Source: Symsagittifera roscoffensis
Taxonomy: Eukaryota; Xenacoelomorpha; Acoela; Convolutidae
Reading direction: 5' to 3'
Length of the DNA: 64,000 nucleotides
Assembly: GCF_963678635.1 (NCBI RefSeq)
Contig: NC_087067.1
Coordinates: 17,553,639-17,617,638 of the forward strand
The notes under the pieces: model-generated
Told to the model about the DNA's origin: nothing
The model's input: the letters and a program-made list of their open reading frames with translations, nothing else
Database searches by the model: none
In this document: one piece after another, positions 1 through 11,981 of the stretch
Position numbering within the stretch: position 1 is the stretch's first letter
Layout: every line of letters starts with the position of its first letter
Program-made: the position numbers and the translations under genes

Positions 1-1605
1 ATTAGTCGTCATTGTACAATTAATAGGTTTAGCGCCATGAAAGGTTATTGAAGATAGTTCTTCAAGTAATATGTCAGTAAATGAAAATTTAAATTTACTG
101 CTGGTAGCATCCTAAATACAAAAGTTTGATCTCTTTTTTGTCGTACAATCATGAAATCATTTGGTAGATTTCTTCCTAATCGTATGTCGTCTCTCGTTCG
201 ACGTCTTCTTCCAATACCGGGTAGTTCTCGTATTGTTCGGAATATTGGATCTGATCTATTGAGGCGTAGAGACATATCTACTAAGTTTTGTCATATAACA
301 TTTTTACGAAATGTTGTAATTGTCCAATTCTAATCTAATTTTTGTCTAATTCTAAGTTAGTTAAGGTCTGTTCGAGACTTTCAGTCGAACCAGATGAGTT
401 GGGACTGATGGTCTAACTCATAGTGTAATTTCAGATAAAGTACACCGTCTGCTCGTCACGCTATCTTATTTTCGGCCGGAGAGTTTTGTGCTACTTCTTT
501 GTCTAATACCAATCTTAATTTTACTCTTATATCTCCTAGTCTCAAAAGATCTAATGTACACCGGTTTATGCAAGTTAGTTTCCAGAATGAGAACAACTGT
601 ATTAAAAGTTTAATTCAAATTGGTCTGGTGCTGAAACTACTAGTAGTTTCAGCACTTACAAATAAGTGAGTTGTTAGTTTGATGAAGTATGATTGGTTAG
701 TATTCAATATTTTATAGATATAAAATATCAGAATATTATCCAATAATAAATTCTAGTTTAGATCTGGTTCCAAAATTATTAATTTTGGATTAAAATTACG
801 TAGCATATTGATTTTAAGGATGAGTGTAGCATAAAGATTTGCCTGCGGAACAAAAATTTGTTGTCAAAAAAGGGGATTTATAGTGTTTTCGCAGCGCTCG
901 GAAACTCAATTCGGTCGAGCTAAAAAAATCAACGAAATTTTCAAAAGCTTTTTTTGAAATCCGCTCTCTTCAAGAAAATCCTAGATCCGCTCCTGGCCAT
1001 AAGGCCAGAATTTAGCAAAAAAAAAATGAATTGCCGAAAAAATTAATTATTTTTGTGCGCAATTTTAAATTTTTTTGGTGGAGTCTTTTGAAAGTAAAAT
1101 TTTGAGTACATTCAGAAAATAGAGCTTTAAATTTGTTTTCTGATATCACGTTTTTCTGTAAATTGAGCAATACCGTGCCCTGTAAGTCTTAAGAAACAGC
1201 CTGAACAAAAAACTTCCATTTTGATGTTTTATGAGTGATACTTTGACTCATCTAATGGTTAATTTAATGACTCAAATTGCCGCAGAAATCTTCGCTTATT
1301 ATGTTTTCTATAAAAAAACAATAGAGCAGCCTTGCGTTTTATTCGCTCGAATTTGACTACCTCAGAAAAAGCTCGTAGATAGTCGAGTAGGGTATCATAT
1401 AAGAGCCCTACATTCGGGATATTTATGCCAAAAATTCGTCTCCCTAACTAGAAAAACTGGTCTGAACTTTTTCAATTTTTCAGACTAGATTCAGGCTGCA
1501 TTTCAATCCTTTTTAGCCAATCTGGACTTTGAACTTCGTTTCCGATAACTGCTTTATAGCTTAGCATTATGTTTCATTCACAAGATAAATGGGTCTGAAT
1601 TTTTC
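1..1605. other. Repeat-rich intergenic DNA
   Basis: No host gene is seen. At 45-275 on the minus strand a short open stretch has an Arg-rich run and a following LPNDFMIV that faintly resembles the C-terminal tail of gypsy-type pol proteins; this is weak and may be chance. A hAT-type MITE fragment lies at about 837-995. The rest is AT-rich and I see nothing in it. Confidence 0.5.
837..995 (-). mobile_element. hAT-type MITE fragment
   Basis: This is one end of the interspersed family seen complete at 9343-9718 and 56684-57105. The end reads CCTAGATCCGCTCCTG, the family terminal inverted repeat. The internal 'ggtcgagctaaaaaaatc' and 'gctcggaaa' stretches match the other copies. The opposite end is missing, and no target duplication can be assigned. 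Confidence 0.65.
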
Positions 1606-1807
1606 TGTTGTGATTCGTATTTTATCTTGCATCTATTGCAAACTTTATTTATCTTAATTAGTCAACAGGTTACTTACATATGACCTTCACTTGCCATTCT
1701 CTCCGGCGGAGAGAATGATCTCTATCTTTTTAATGTTTTAACTTTAGACTAATTCACATATATTCTTTTATTCTTTCTAATAGTTTAACTTAGAATTAGC
1801 TACAACA
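1606..1807 (+). repeat. 5' LTR of gypsy-type element
   Basis: A 202-bp repeat matching 5455-5636, with tips TGTTGT and ACAACA. It carries a small GC-rich inverted repeat (ctctccggcggagag) that the 3' LTR does not show. Confidence 0.88.
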
Positions 1808-1823
1808 AAGTAATATTTTATCA

Positions 1824-1835
1824 TGGCGCAGTCAG
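1824..1835 (+). other. Primer-binding site
   Basis: TGGCGCAGTCAG starts 16 bases after the 5' LTR. It closely resembles the TGGCGCAGTC primer-binding site of several invertebrate gypsy elements, which is complementary to the 3' end of a serine tRNA. The tRNA assignment is from memory of the family. Confidence 0.6.
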
Positions 1836-1994
1836 ATAACGAACCTAACCTGAGAGGAATACCATACCGTAGATCCCCCCATTCCCTGGGAAGATTGGAG
1901 CGATCTGTTTCACTTAGCTATAATCGCTAAAGAAAATATAGACATCGAAAACCTACTAAATCTTTCGGAGAGACATCATCCTCAACCTCCAAAT

Positions 1995-2835
1995 TTGGAA
2001 AATTCGTTGGACGGCGAAACGGAAAACCCAAGAAAGTCGAAAATGGACAGAAACGTTCAAGGACAGAGACGCTACGACGAAGAGGAATCAACTTCCATTA
2101 TATCCGAAACCAAGAAATTCAATGGAATGCGACAGAGGAAGCAGATAAAAAGTTACGATCAGTGTTGTACCTGGCCTTAGGGAACGAAGGAAAAAGAATT
2201 TTCGGACAAAAAATTAAAAAGGTAAAAATCTTGCAAATTTCAATTAAAGAGTTTTGGGACTTCTTAGCAACCGCCTTTGTAAGAAAGACAAACGTCACAT
2301 TTGAGCGACACAAATTGCTAAACCGAAAACAACGTGATAGAGAATCTCTCGAACAATTTTGGGGTGCCTTAGCAGAAATTTCTAAAAAGTGCGACATAGC
2401 CGGGGGAGAAGAAGAGTGGATAGAGATATTTTCATAAACAACATGAAAAACTACGACATGCAAATGAAAGTTTTAACAGAAACTTTTCCAACACGAGAAG
2501 CAGTAAACGAAGCACTCATCGAGAAAAAGGGAATTTTAAACCACTTAAAACTTACAAACAATTTTAAATCCAACGGATCATCTGTACATAAACCGCACAG
2601 CCTTTTCACTGTAAAAAGAGAGCCAACTCTCAATATAGAAAAGAGCAACACCTGCGTGAAGTGCGGCGGAAACTTCTCAAAAGGTCACCTAGCAGTTTTC
2701 CCAGCAAAGGATACTACCTGTACCTCCTGTAAATACAAAGGTCACTTAACCAGACTAGATGTGACTACAATCTTCGGCGATGACGGAAAAGAACTGAAGA
2801 AATTATTAAATATTGGCCTCGGAAAAGAAAATTAA
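1995..2835 (+). pseudogene. gag-like region of gypsy-type element
   Basis: Open stretches here encode a capsid-like segment (FERHKLLNRKQRDRESLEQFW, around 2300-2370), typical of gypsy Gag, where a retrotransposon-gag helix bundle is followed by a zinc-knuckle region. Cysteine pairs CVKC and CTSC with a following GHL near 2650-2750 mark the nucleocapsid-type finger region. The region is in pieces. A fossil. Confidence 0.75.
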
Positions 2836-2841
2836 GTTATT

Positions 2842-4730
2842 TTGAATATACAAGTGGACTCAGCTAGCCCGGATAGTTTCCTCAAGAAAAACGTTTTACA
2901 CGAACTGAAACTTCGAGACCCTAACTTAAAAATCCATCCAGTGGACAAAGCAACCAAGGATCTTCACTGTGGATTCACTGACAACGTTATAAACATTTCT
3001 GGAAAGGTGATACTGGAACGGTTGGTCAAACAACGACTGTCATTTCTTCTTGACCGAGGGACACGAGAGAAACATTCTAGGATTTGACAACCTGCCTAAA
3101 GTGGGGATAGAAGTCTCGCAGAAGTACTTCCCACATTTCCAGACTCACAAGCAGTGTAAGTCCATAAATTCTATTTCTCCATCAAACAAAGATAGAGAAA
3201 TCCTAATCATATCAAAAACATATAAAAACTTGTTCCTTCGGAGTGGAAAAATTAAAAACCAGATAAAAATTTCCCATTTTCACGAACCCCTAAAACCGAT
3301 CCAACTAAAAGGAAGACGAGTTCCCCTCCACTATGTTCACGAACTGGTAGACAACGTCGCGGCACAATTTGCAAGTGATTCTGTTGGAGAAGTGTGGTTT
3401 ACTAACCTAGATTTAAAAAATTCATAAAGTCAACTCGCATTAGACAAGTTTACCAGCGATCAATGTAATTTCAGTGTTGTGGGCGGGGATATTACTGGTA
3501 CATACCAATTTCTAACTAGTTTTTACAGACTAGGTGATATGCCTTACGAATTTCAAAGAGTAATGGACTCAACGTTTGTCTATACCACACTTGAAGATGG
3601 TTACAAGGACGATTCGACCGCGAAAAAGAATCAAACACCATCAAAGAAGGGTTACGACACAGACTAGGCTTCAACTTCGAAAACCCACACTGATACAATA
3701 CCTCTTCAAAGCCCCTTCAAAGGTAAAATCCTTCGGAAAACAAACGGAACCATCAACCGAGATCCTTTCTATAAGGAACTTAACAAAAGAATTATAAATT
3801 CGTCTACTTCGACAGTAGAATTATCCGACGGAAAAATAATACAAAAATCTGACATTGCGATTCCTAAATCAAACTCGACTAAGATTAGACCTTTCAAAGG
3901 AAACATTTCTTTCCCTTATTTCCCTAACTCTAATGATGAAGTAGGTCAGAAGCACGAGAGTTCGAGCAGGCCCAGAAAGCCACAAACAAAAACGCAAATC
4001 CAAGCACAGAAAGCCACAAATAAAAACTCGCAAACAGGTCGAATTAGGATCGTCAAATAACTTGACAAGGACACGCGCGTCGGGGTTATCCTACAAACCT
4101 GCTCGGAGACAAACTCGTTGGTCGAAGAAGTCGACAACCCCTCCAGGTTATCTTGCTTCGGATGAATCTATGCTAATTCCTTTGGATATATCTGATACTA
4201 GCGACTAGGAATGGATAGCGGGTGGTTTCCCTTGTAGAGATGTGGCTAGAGAGCGTTTTATTTCGGACTCTTGTAAAAACCATATTCAGAATGGAAAATC
4301 CCTGAACTCTAGTTTGCTCAAAAATAACATTAAAACTGAGATTTTAGAGGACATCAACATTCAAGCCGGAGACCAATTTGGGGATCAAACAGTGGAATGC
4401 CCAATAAGCATCATTCCGACAGATCGAAACCCTACTTCACGCGACCAGAGTGTTACACCACAGGCGGAAGACACCGAAAACAGCAAGCTACGGGAGTTAC
4501 AGGACAACTCTAATCCGACGGACAAGGACACACCAACAGACTTCCCGGTTTACGAAATAGTCGAATCTGCAGACGATTCAACTCCGACTCCCGTCTCTTC
4601 CAATAAACCTGGTAATGACCCTCCCATCATTCGACGCTCTAGTAGGAATGTAGAACCAACAAAATTGCAAAAGATAATTCATAGATGTTGTAGATTTACC
4701 TCAAGAGATCTCTGGCTCTGCATATAACCC
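2842..4730 (+). pseudogene. pol remnants of gypsy-type element
   Basis: Short open stretches match parts of a gypsy pol. A protease-like start (NIQVDSASPDSFLKK) lies at 2842-2950. An RT-like piece with VPLHYVHELVD and VWFTNLDLKNS lies at 3300-3427. A second RT-like piece, YQFLTSFYRLGDMPYEFQR, lies at 3500-3560. A hydrophilic pol tail with IIRRSSRNVEPTKLQ is at 4242-4727. No integrase core is recognisable. The pieces are collinear with a normal element but broken; treated as a fossil. Confidence 0.65.
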
Positions 4731-5454
4731 AATTGTAATAGAAATCGACGATAACATACAACAAGAAGCGAACAATAGTCCAACCCCGGTGGAACTAGTG
4801 ACAATTGACTGTGATTCCCCATCTCCAGATCAAATTTCTACCTCCTCAACCGATGAATCCCTACGAATGACTATTGATAATTCAGAGATCATTCAGAATT
4901 AGATAGTGATCTTTTCAACGCAGAACTTGAAGACTTTTTAGATAATTACAGAAACTGTAATTGATAACTTACAACCCAACTTCATTTTGAGTACTTTTCA
5001 TCCCATATCTTGTTGCTAATCTACATCATGCTCGGATTCCTAATTTCAGAATACTTAGATTGTGTAATCTTACTTTAAGCATATTATTCCTTCGGATTAA
5101 ATAACCAGTATTTCCACATTTGTATTTCCAAGATCCTTCGGAGTGCAGTTATCTCAATTTCGTTCATTCATACCACACCACTCACCAATTTATGCTTATA
5201 AACGTTACTCAGACGTTCGGTTGCATATTTGATTAATTCTGGGGGCATATCCGTCGGATACCGGATAACTCTTTTCTTTTTTTAAATACTCTCGCATTAA
5301 CTAGTGCCATTGTTAGTATTTAGTTTAATTATTCAGCCGCTTGCACTTTTGGTGTAATAAAACTTCTTTCTCTATTCCCCAAAAAGGGGGAAAGGACTCA
5401 GTTAATTTGTAATTACCTATTGGTGCTAGTTCAAATTTTTTCTGCTTAGAGGAA

Positions 5455-5636
5455 TGTTGTGATTCGTATTTTATCTTGCATCTATTGCAAACTTTACTCA
5501 TCTTAATTAGTCAACAAGTCACTTACATATGACCTTCACTTGCCATTCTCTCCACTTTTTAATATTTTAACTTTAGACTAATTCATTTTTATTCTTTTAT
5601 TCTTTTTAGTAGTTTAACTTAGAATTAGCTACAACA
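5455..5636 (+). repeat. 3' LTR of gypsy-type element
   Basis: A 182-bp direct repeat of 1606-1807 with the same tips. The purine run agaggaa just before it, and a longer purine run at 5383-5397, are candidates for the polypurine tract. Confidence 0.87.
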
Positions 5637-6504
5637 AATTTTTTTTTTATCATTTTCCATTTTTCACAAAAACGGTCAGACTGATTAGTTTTCAGACTGT
5701 ATTTACAATCCAATTAAATTTAGATTTTTCAATTATTATTGCTATTTTTACCCTAATATCTCATTAAGCCCATCGTTTCCTTCTGCTATCTGGCTAAAAG
5801 ACCTAAGGTAAGAAGAAAAAAATGAAACTTTTCTTTGAAAACGTTTACATTTTTTTTAACCTGCACAACAGAACCATTCTAATTTTCTTTATTACTGCCT
5901 TCTGATGGAATACAAGACAAAAAAGTTTCATCATCATTTTTTTAATTTTTTTTAAAGCCATTTTTGTTGTGAATGGACTCCAAAAAAGCTTAAAATAAAT
6001 TGCAAATACGAAAAACAGACAAAACATTAGACTTAACCTTATTTGACCTGAAAAACAAAGTCAGTGAGAAATACCTATGCCCAGGTAACTTTTTGAAGTT
6101 CTTTGAAATCACGAATGAAAAGTCTTGTATATAATCTCATGCTTAATGTCCTCTGAATATTCTTGGAGAATCTAGGTATTTAGTTTTGCCTAAAAACACT
6201 ACCATAGCTCTATAAAAGATCTGAAAAGGCCAAAAATGTTCCCAGCCATTCTGGAGTGGTCTAAAAGACAACTTTAAGTCTCAACAAAAAAGTAATGATG
6301 AAGATCTAATTTATAATGCAAATTTATTACAACATTGGTAACCATCTAACAGTTTTACAAGAAAAGGCGATAGATTTCACTAGTTAATGCAGTTTTGAAG
6401 TATGGTATGATTAAGGCACTTTCTATCTTTCAAGAAATTAAAGACACACTTCATTCATTCACCCTCAAAGTTATTGGGTGGGCTATGCTGGGAGCGAATT
6501 AAGT
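5637..6504. other. Intergenic AT-rich DNA
   Basis: No gene is seen. The only recognisable element is the minus-strand polyadenylation signal of the neighbouring protease-homologue gene at 6323-6328. Confidence 0.5.
6323..6328 (-). terminator. Polyadenylation signal of protease homologue
   Basis: AATAAA on the minus strand, about 180 bases past the stop codon of the serine-protease homologue. The position fits a short 3' UTR. Confidence 0.55.
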
Positions 6505-9500
6505 TCAGTTGAGCAGCATGGTTTGGAAAACCCAGTCGGTGTGTGGTATCACGCTAGCATACACACTCCCGTCCTTGCAAGTTGCCATCTGCTGTGGATG
6601 GGTTAGGGGGAGGAAGTAGCTGGCCACCCCGTAGAGACAGTGGGGGGAGATGGATGTCTGGCATGAGAACGAGTAGAGGGGGTTGCCTTCGTCCCCAACA
6701 CAGATGTTTGAGTCGTCTGTCACTGTATCTGTGCACACGTTGCCAGGAGCACAGGTCTACAAAAAAATCATTAGTAAATAAAAAAGTGTGACTACTTAGT
6801 TTCATTTTTTTGTAAGGTTCCACGCAATGATGCTTTTGGTCTGAAAACGAGATTTATAGCGTTTTGATACCATTTTTAGAAAAATTATATCTTACTTCTG
6901 AATTTATTTCATGATTTTTTAAAAAAAATGTATAGTGCTATGGCAAAAATTCTATATGAATGTGTGAAAATTCTTGTGTGTCGCAATATTTCAAAACCCT
7001 TACAATTTTGATTTTGATTCGGACAAGATTTTTCACATGTGGCAAGCAAATGAGAACGGGGCAGTACAATAGTGCCGAAGAAAAATGTTGTTAAACAGTG
7101 CCGAAAATCATCAACTTTCGGCACTATTGAACACTTTTTCTGTTTCGGCATTGTTTTGCCCCCGTGCGAACATTTCGAAATAAAGAACATTTTGAAGTTT
7201 CAGTAAATAAAAAGGTCTTTAAACAAGCAGTAAAGTTTTTATCTATATATCTTAACACAAGTTTTAGAGTCTGTCAATATTAGCAATGCACTTTTCGCTG
7301 CTTTGTTGCAGATTTTCAGAAAGATTTAACTATTATCTTACCTCGAAGTTGAAGGGATCTATGTTCTCGAACATCGACTCGTAAAAGAAAACCTCCTGGA
7401 TGTGAGTTGGGATTGTCAGCTTAGGTGCCGAGGTAGACCCAAGGCCACATGAGCCCAGGATGGTCCCTAACTCTGGCTCCACCTGACATATGGGCATCAC
7501 TCTGTGATCTGGGTAGTGAGTTTTCACTTTGATGAGGGCGATGTCATTTCTACGTTTTGGTCTCTGCTGAAAGCTAAATAAATAACACAGGTTTAGTTAA
7601 AAAAATGATTCTTTCCAGACATGTTTAATAGCATAAATACCGGATAGTTTAAAACAGCTTTTCAAGTCCGATTAAACCGACATATGCGGTATAATTCACC
7701 ACGCGTAAATATTTCGCGTTAAACATTCAGAATCAAAGTAGAACACGAACAGTTTAGTTAGACTCGCCTTAGATTGACCAGACAATCACGCTAAAATAGT
7801 TGTGTGCGCGTATGACAAGGGCCCACGTAGCTCCAAAAATCGAACCCCCAAATCAGTCAAAAATGGTCTGAATGAGAAAACGAGACTGCTCGTATATCAA
7901 GGCAAAGCCCTGCATGTTCCGACTGTCCCTGTTTCCATACCGAATAAAAATTGGGAAAAGACGATGATGAAAAACTAAAAATTTTGGACAATATCAGGGA
8001 TCAGGTGTGAAAATTTGAGTCGCACAAACTAAGTATGACCATTTATCTGACCCCAATTCAATTTGGAACGATTTTTTTGTGAGGGATATTTCGAAACGCA
8101 TAAATATTTCCCGTTATGTTTTCAGGATTATGGATAGAAACTACACAGCGCGCATAAATTAGTCCTGAGCGTGAAAAATTGTTGTTAAAAACTATAATTT
8201 CGATCGCCGAAAAATGACAGAATAAAAAAGCCATACCAAGCATAAATGTTCAGTTTTTTCAAAAGTTGGAACAAAAACTACCTCAAGCACATATGTTCAT
8301 CGCTTTCTTCGAAAGTCGAAAGAAAAAATTGCGCAAAGAAACTTTTTTGAAAATCATCCGCCCACACTCTATGTCAGGAATAAAGTGATGTATTTTTCAT
8401 AAAGAAAAGTATGAAATATGCCAAGGAGCTTGTCTCAAATCAACGAAATGAGGAACGAATCTAAAACGGGTTGAAATTCCGCTTTTGCGTTGATAACACA
8501 AAAAATTTTAAACGTTAATTATCCCAAAATGGCCGTATTGGCAATCTTTAAAACCCCATAACTTTACGAAAACTGATCACAGGCAAAAAAAACGAGGACA
8601 TTTGTATTTTTTTTAGAAAATCGCGAGAAAAAAACATGGGCCAATTTTTATCCGTTAGCGCTTTCATCAAGCCCAATAACAATTTTTTTATATTGCAAAT
8701 CTAGGTAAAACTATAAGGAAAATTTTTTTCGAAGTTTTCTTTTGCTTTAAATAAGCTTAAAAAAGGGTTTGGGCTTGTAAATTGCAGGAGCTTCGACAAG
8801 AGACATACGGCCAGACGAGAATCTTATACAATTTTTTTTGAGTTGAACCATTTTCACCCTATTTTACAATGAACTATTTTACAAAGAACTATGAGTAAAA
8901 AATGCAAAAAAGTGAAAATTTTTGACCAAGTATCTGTCTGACCACTTAATTCTGGGCTACTGGCCAGTTTTTATTGGTCTGATTTCACTTTTGTTTCTAT
9001 GACTCATCAAAGCGGAAAGCACTCACTTTGGGGCAATGAAAACTGCTTCGACGTGTGAAGTGTGAATGGCGTCATACCAACAGTTGAACTCCTTTACTCT
9101 GATCTGATCAACTGCAAACAATAAACAATTAAACAAAAACGAAACTAAAGCGATGATTCAATCATTCAGAGGTGGAACTTATCATTTTTTTTTTGCTGGT
9201 AGGGTCATTGAACAAGTAAATTTGCTTTATAACGAAGTTCTAGTTGCTCAAAACACATACTTGTTTAGGACAAGGTCAAAATTGAATTCGAGTTCAATTG
9301 AAAAGTACAAATAAATGCCATAGGGCAAGTTATAGGGCAACCCATGGGGCGGATCTAGGGTTTCCTAGGGTTAGATTTTTGAAAAATAGATCGATCAAAT
9401 TTATTTTGCGACCTTTGCCAAAGCACTAAAAAAACCCTGTATCGGCCAAAAATTTAGCGCCGCAGGCAAAATTATGAAAAACACGTTTTTAGGCATTTTT

Positions 9501-11981
9501 TGGAAAACGTTGACCCAAAAATCGCGTTTTTTTGGCGCGCCATCCCTCAAAGTTAGTATATATTGTCGCCGAAGGCGCCCTTTAAAAAATTTTAGTACCC
9601 TCTCTAAAAATAAATATCTCAGACTTGTACAAAGGGGGACCTTTTGGGTCGGCAGGGGGTCGAATCCCTGAGGGGTGGGAGAAAACGTCAGCCCATTCCG
9701 CCATTAAATCCGCCCCTGGGGCAACCAATGTTTCAGAAAAATGTAAAAACTCTCAATTATTAGTTATGAGTTGCATAATTAGAAGAAATTTAAGAAGAAA
9801 TTTCTCCGCTTCTCGAGAAAAAAACTGCCAATCAAATTCAAACTTAGCAAAAACTGATGTTTTTCTCTTGATTTCTGGGGTGAACCCTTTCACGAAATTA
9901 GCTTATTTCTATGAAAAGTTTTGTTGTTCATTCAGTGGTGTTATATAAGCATCAGGCTCATTCATTTTAGAAAAATTGGATTTTTTGTAGCTTTTTTAAT
10001 CAATTCTTATACTTTTTCTTATAACTGGGGTCGTATCACTATAAGCTTCTTGCTCAGCGGCTGATCTTCTTTTTATTAATTTTACTTTAATTTAATTGTG
10101 ATTACATTTATAGTTTTGGACACAATTGGCAGCAGTCATGACCCAGCGACGGTCCACGATAGTGCCCCCACAGAAGTAACTAGGCACAAGAGCATCCGGG
10201 TTCTCTCTCACGTCAATTCGGACGTAGAAAGGTTTGCACTGAGAATTTATTCCATTGATGATCGAGGACTGAACACCGCTGGAGCCGACAAGTCGAGGAA
10301 GGTCTAAACGAACTCTCTTATGAATTCAATTGTAAAACATTCACAAACAATAATTATAGTTTCTTGCGATTAGAAAAAACTATGATCAAAAAGTGATTAG
10401 GCGACTTCTATTAAGAAACAAGCTTGTGAAAAAAGAACTGTCGGTTTCTCACAACAGAACCGACGTTTTTGTTCCCTCCTCAGGGTTTTGACCTTTTACC
10501 TTCCAAATGGTCCCCTTTTAGTATGATTTATAAACATCCATTTTCGGCCCACCAACCGCAAGCTTATTTTTAAGGTGTATTTTAAAAGACACAAGGAGAG
10601 GGCGAGGGGGGGGTCTGTCTTTTTGGCCAAACATTTTTTTGGTCTGTTTTTTTTTCAGCTAAGAAACAGCTTGTGACGCAGAAAGTTTTGTGAAAATAGG
10701 CTGTTTTATATGTTTTCGAAGAGCTGGAAAAATCGATTTGGCGATTTGGTTATGAACTTAAAAAAAGCGGGCACAATTTCTGTATTTTTTTTCTGCTGCC
10801 TTCTGAAAAAATTAGATCTGCCTCTGATATAAGTGTGTATCTGATAGGTTTTGAAATATGGGGTATATTTGGAGAGCTGCTAAAACACGCCCTCTTCCCA
10901 CTCAGTAGTCAAATTTATACAATAATCCATTGTTTAACAATAAGTTGTACGATTTTAACCATTAAGATTTCGTCAAGGGCAGTAGCGGATTTAGGGGGGG
11001 GGGGGGGGAGGTGGCGGACGCCCCCCTCAGGGATTTGACCCCCTGCCGACCCAAAGGGTCCCCCCTTTGAACTATTCTGAGATAACCATTTTTGGCTGAC
11101 GGACCTTTGGCGCCAATGTAAATTAATTTTGAGGGGGAGCGCGCGCCAAAAAAAAACGCAATTTTTTGGTCAAAATTTTCCAAAAAGTGCTTAAAAACGC
11201 CTTAAATTGGTTTGGGAGAGCTCAGAAAATCAATTTGGTCGACCTAAAAAAGGTCGACAAAATTTTCAATTTTTTTTTTGAAAATCCGCCAACCCCCCCT
11301 CGAGAAATTTCCGCGCCTCATCAAGGGGGTCGTTTTTTCAAGGCGACCTAAATGATTTTCCGAGCTCTCACAAATACTGTAAAAACCTATGTTATCGCAA
11401 TTTTGTTGCACCGCACCTCAGTTAAAAAACGAATTAATAAAAGGAGTCAGAAACTGGAAGTTGTTTGGAGTGCACTCTCCTCAAAGTTAGTATAATTGGA
11501 GTTCAAGCGGTTTTAGAAACTTTTTTACGTACGCCAGTATCGATGAAATTTTACCACAGTGCGGATGCTTTGGTTAATCATGGGGCTTAACCCCTGACAA
11601 ACAAAAAAAAACAAAAATAAACGCCCTTTCCCCTCTCCTAAATCCGCCTCTGATTATAATTAATTTACAAATGAAAATTTCTATTTTTGTCAGAAAAACC
11701 ATTTAATTATTCCAAATCTCCATTATCCGTAAACTGTCTTGGAAAGTTGCTAAATTTAGATTAAAAAATTAGGCTTGAAGGAAGGCAAACATGAATCTTA
11801 TTTTAGCAACAAAAAGATAATTAGAAAACAAACCTGTTAAGATATTTTGCTCCATCCTTTTTGACTTACGATGCTTCCGGCTAAGTCGATGCCCACTTAC
11901 TTCTCCGAAGTCCAACAAATTAAGCAAAATGAATGAAACTGCAATCATTACGGAAAATTTAGGACCGATTTTTTCCATCAA
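6505..11981 (-). CDS. Secreted S1 serine-protease homologue, catalytically altered
   Basis: Five exons on the minus strand: 11981-11834, 10303-10106, 9111-9027, 7573-7342 and 6756-6505. All introns are GT-AG, the phases fit, and the product is 304 residues. Residues 1-30 form a signal peptide with a hydrophobic stretch around 10-23; a basic propeptide (RLSRKHRKSKR) follows. The S1 domain begins near IING (64-67) and ends with a DWV helix. Cys94/Cys110 and Cys240/Cys281 match conserved S1 disulfides. The catalytic His position reads TAANC (Asn109), the Asp is kept in NDIALIKV (Asp154), and the Ser motif GDSGGP is GDEGNP (Glu244). The fold is therefore trypsin-like but two of three catalytic residues are replaced, as in serine-protease homologues that act as cofactors or binding proteins. 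The residue before IING is Ser rather than Arg/Lys, so ordinary tryptic activation is unlikely. The function is not known. Confidence 0.88.
7680..8270. repeat. Unclassified interspersed repeat, copy 1
   Basis: Within the fourth intron. It shares a segment (complement of 'cagtcggaaca' and 'agggctttgccttgata') with 14430-14500, 19600-19660 and 20130-20170. It also shares 'gcgcgcataaat' and flanking words with about 14640-14670. A sub-segment near 7690-7760 is loosely repeated at 8080-8150. Class unknown; seen only by eye. Confidence 0.4.
9343..9718 (+). mobile_element. Non-autonomous hAT element (MITE), complete
   Basis: A 376-bp insertion with exact 8-bp target duplications gggcaacc at 9335-9342 and 9719-9726. 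The ends are CATGGGGCGGATCTAGG and, at the far side, TTAAATCCGCCCCTG, which are inverted repeats of each other. Eight-bp duplications and CA-G tips are hAT hallmarks. It has no coding capacity. It lies in the intron between exons 2 and 3 of the protease homologue. Confidence 0.88.
10600..10826 (-). mobile_element. Diverged hAT-type MITE copy
   Basis: It ends ATTAGATCTGCCTCTG, a diverged family terminal repeat. Inside are gacgcagaaa, agagctgg and a poly-purine lead-in near 10600 that correspond to other copies. The left boundary is uncertain and no target duplication was found. Confidence 0.45.
10980..11320 (-). mobile_element. Non-autonomous hAT element (MITE)
   Basis: It begins CAGTAGCGGATTTAGG and ends AATTTCCGCGCCTC. 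The flanks gtcaaggg (10972-10979) and atcaaggg (11321-11328) are a 7-of-8 target duplication. The internal sequence matches the 56684-57105 copy in reverse orientation, including 'gggtcgaatccctgag'. It contains a G-run of about 16. Confidence 0.82.
11430..11652 (-). mobile_element. Diverged hAT-type MITE copy
   Basis: It ends CCTAAATCCGCCTCTG, matching the family terminal repeat, with 'ctcctcaaagttagtata' in common with 9540-9565. The left end is unclear. Confidence 0.45.

Larger units (their letters stand above)
1606..5636 (+). mobile_element. Broken Ty3/gypsy-type LTR retroelement
   Basis: Two direct repeats, 1606-1807 and 5455-5636, bracket the element. Both begin TGTTGTGATTCG and end CTACAACA, so the LTR tips are TGTTGT...ACAACA. 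Between them, in plus orientation, lie a primer-binding site, a gag-like region, short protease/RT-like stretches and a pol C-terminal tail. The two LTRs are clearly alike but differ by substitutions and a short length difference, so the insertion is not recent. The element is broken, with roughly ten or more breaks, and is shorter than a complete gypsy element. No clean target duplication was found. Confidence 0.85.

Noticed and set aside
45-333. Small Arg-rich ORFs at the left edge as a gene
   Set aside because: Short, overlapping on both strands; at best the tail of another gypsy pol, with too little sequence to support it.
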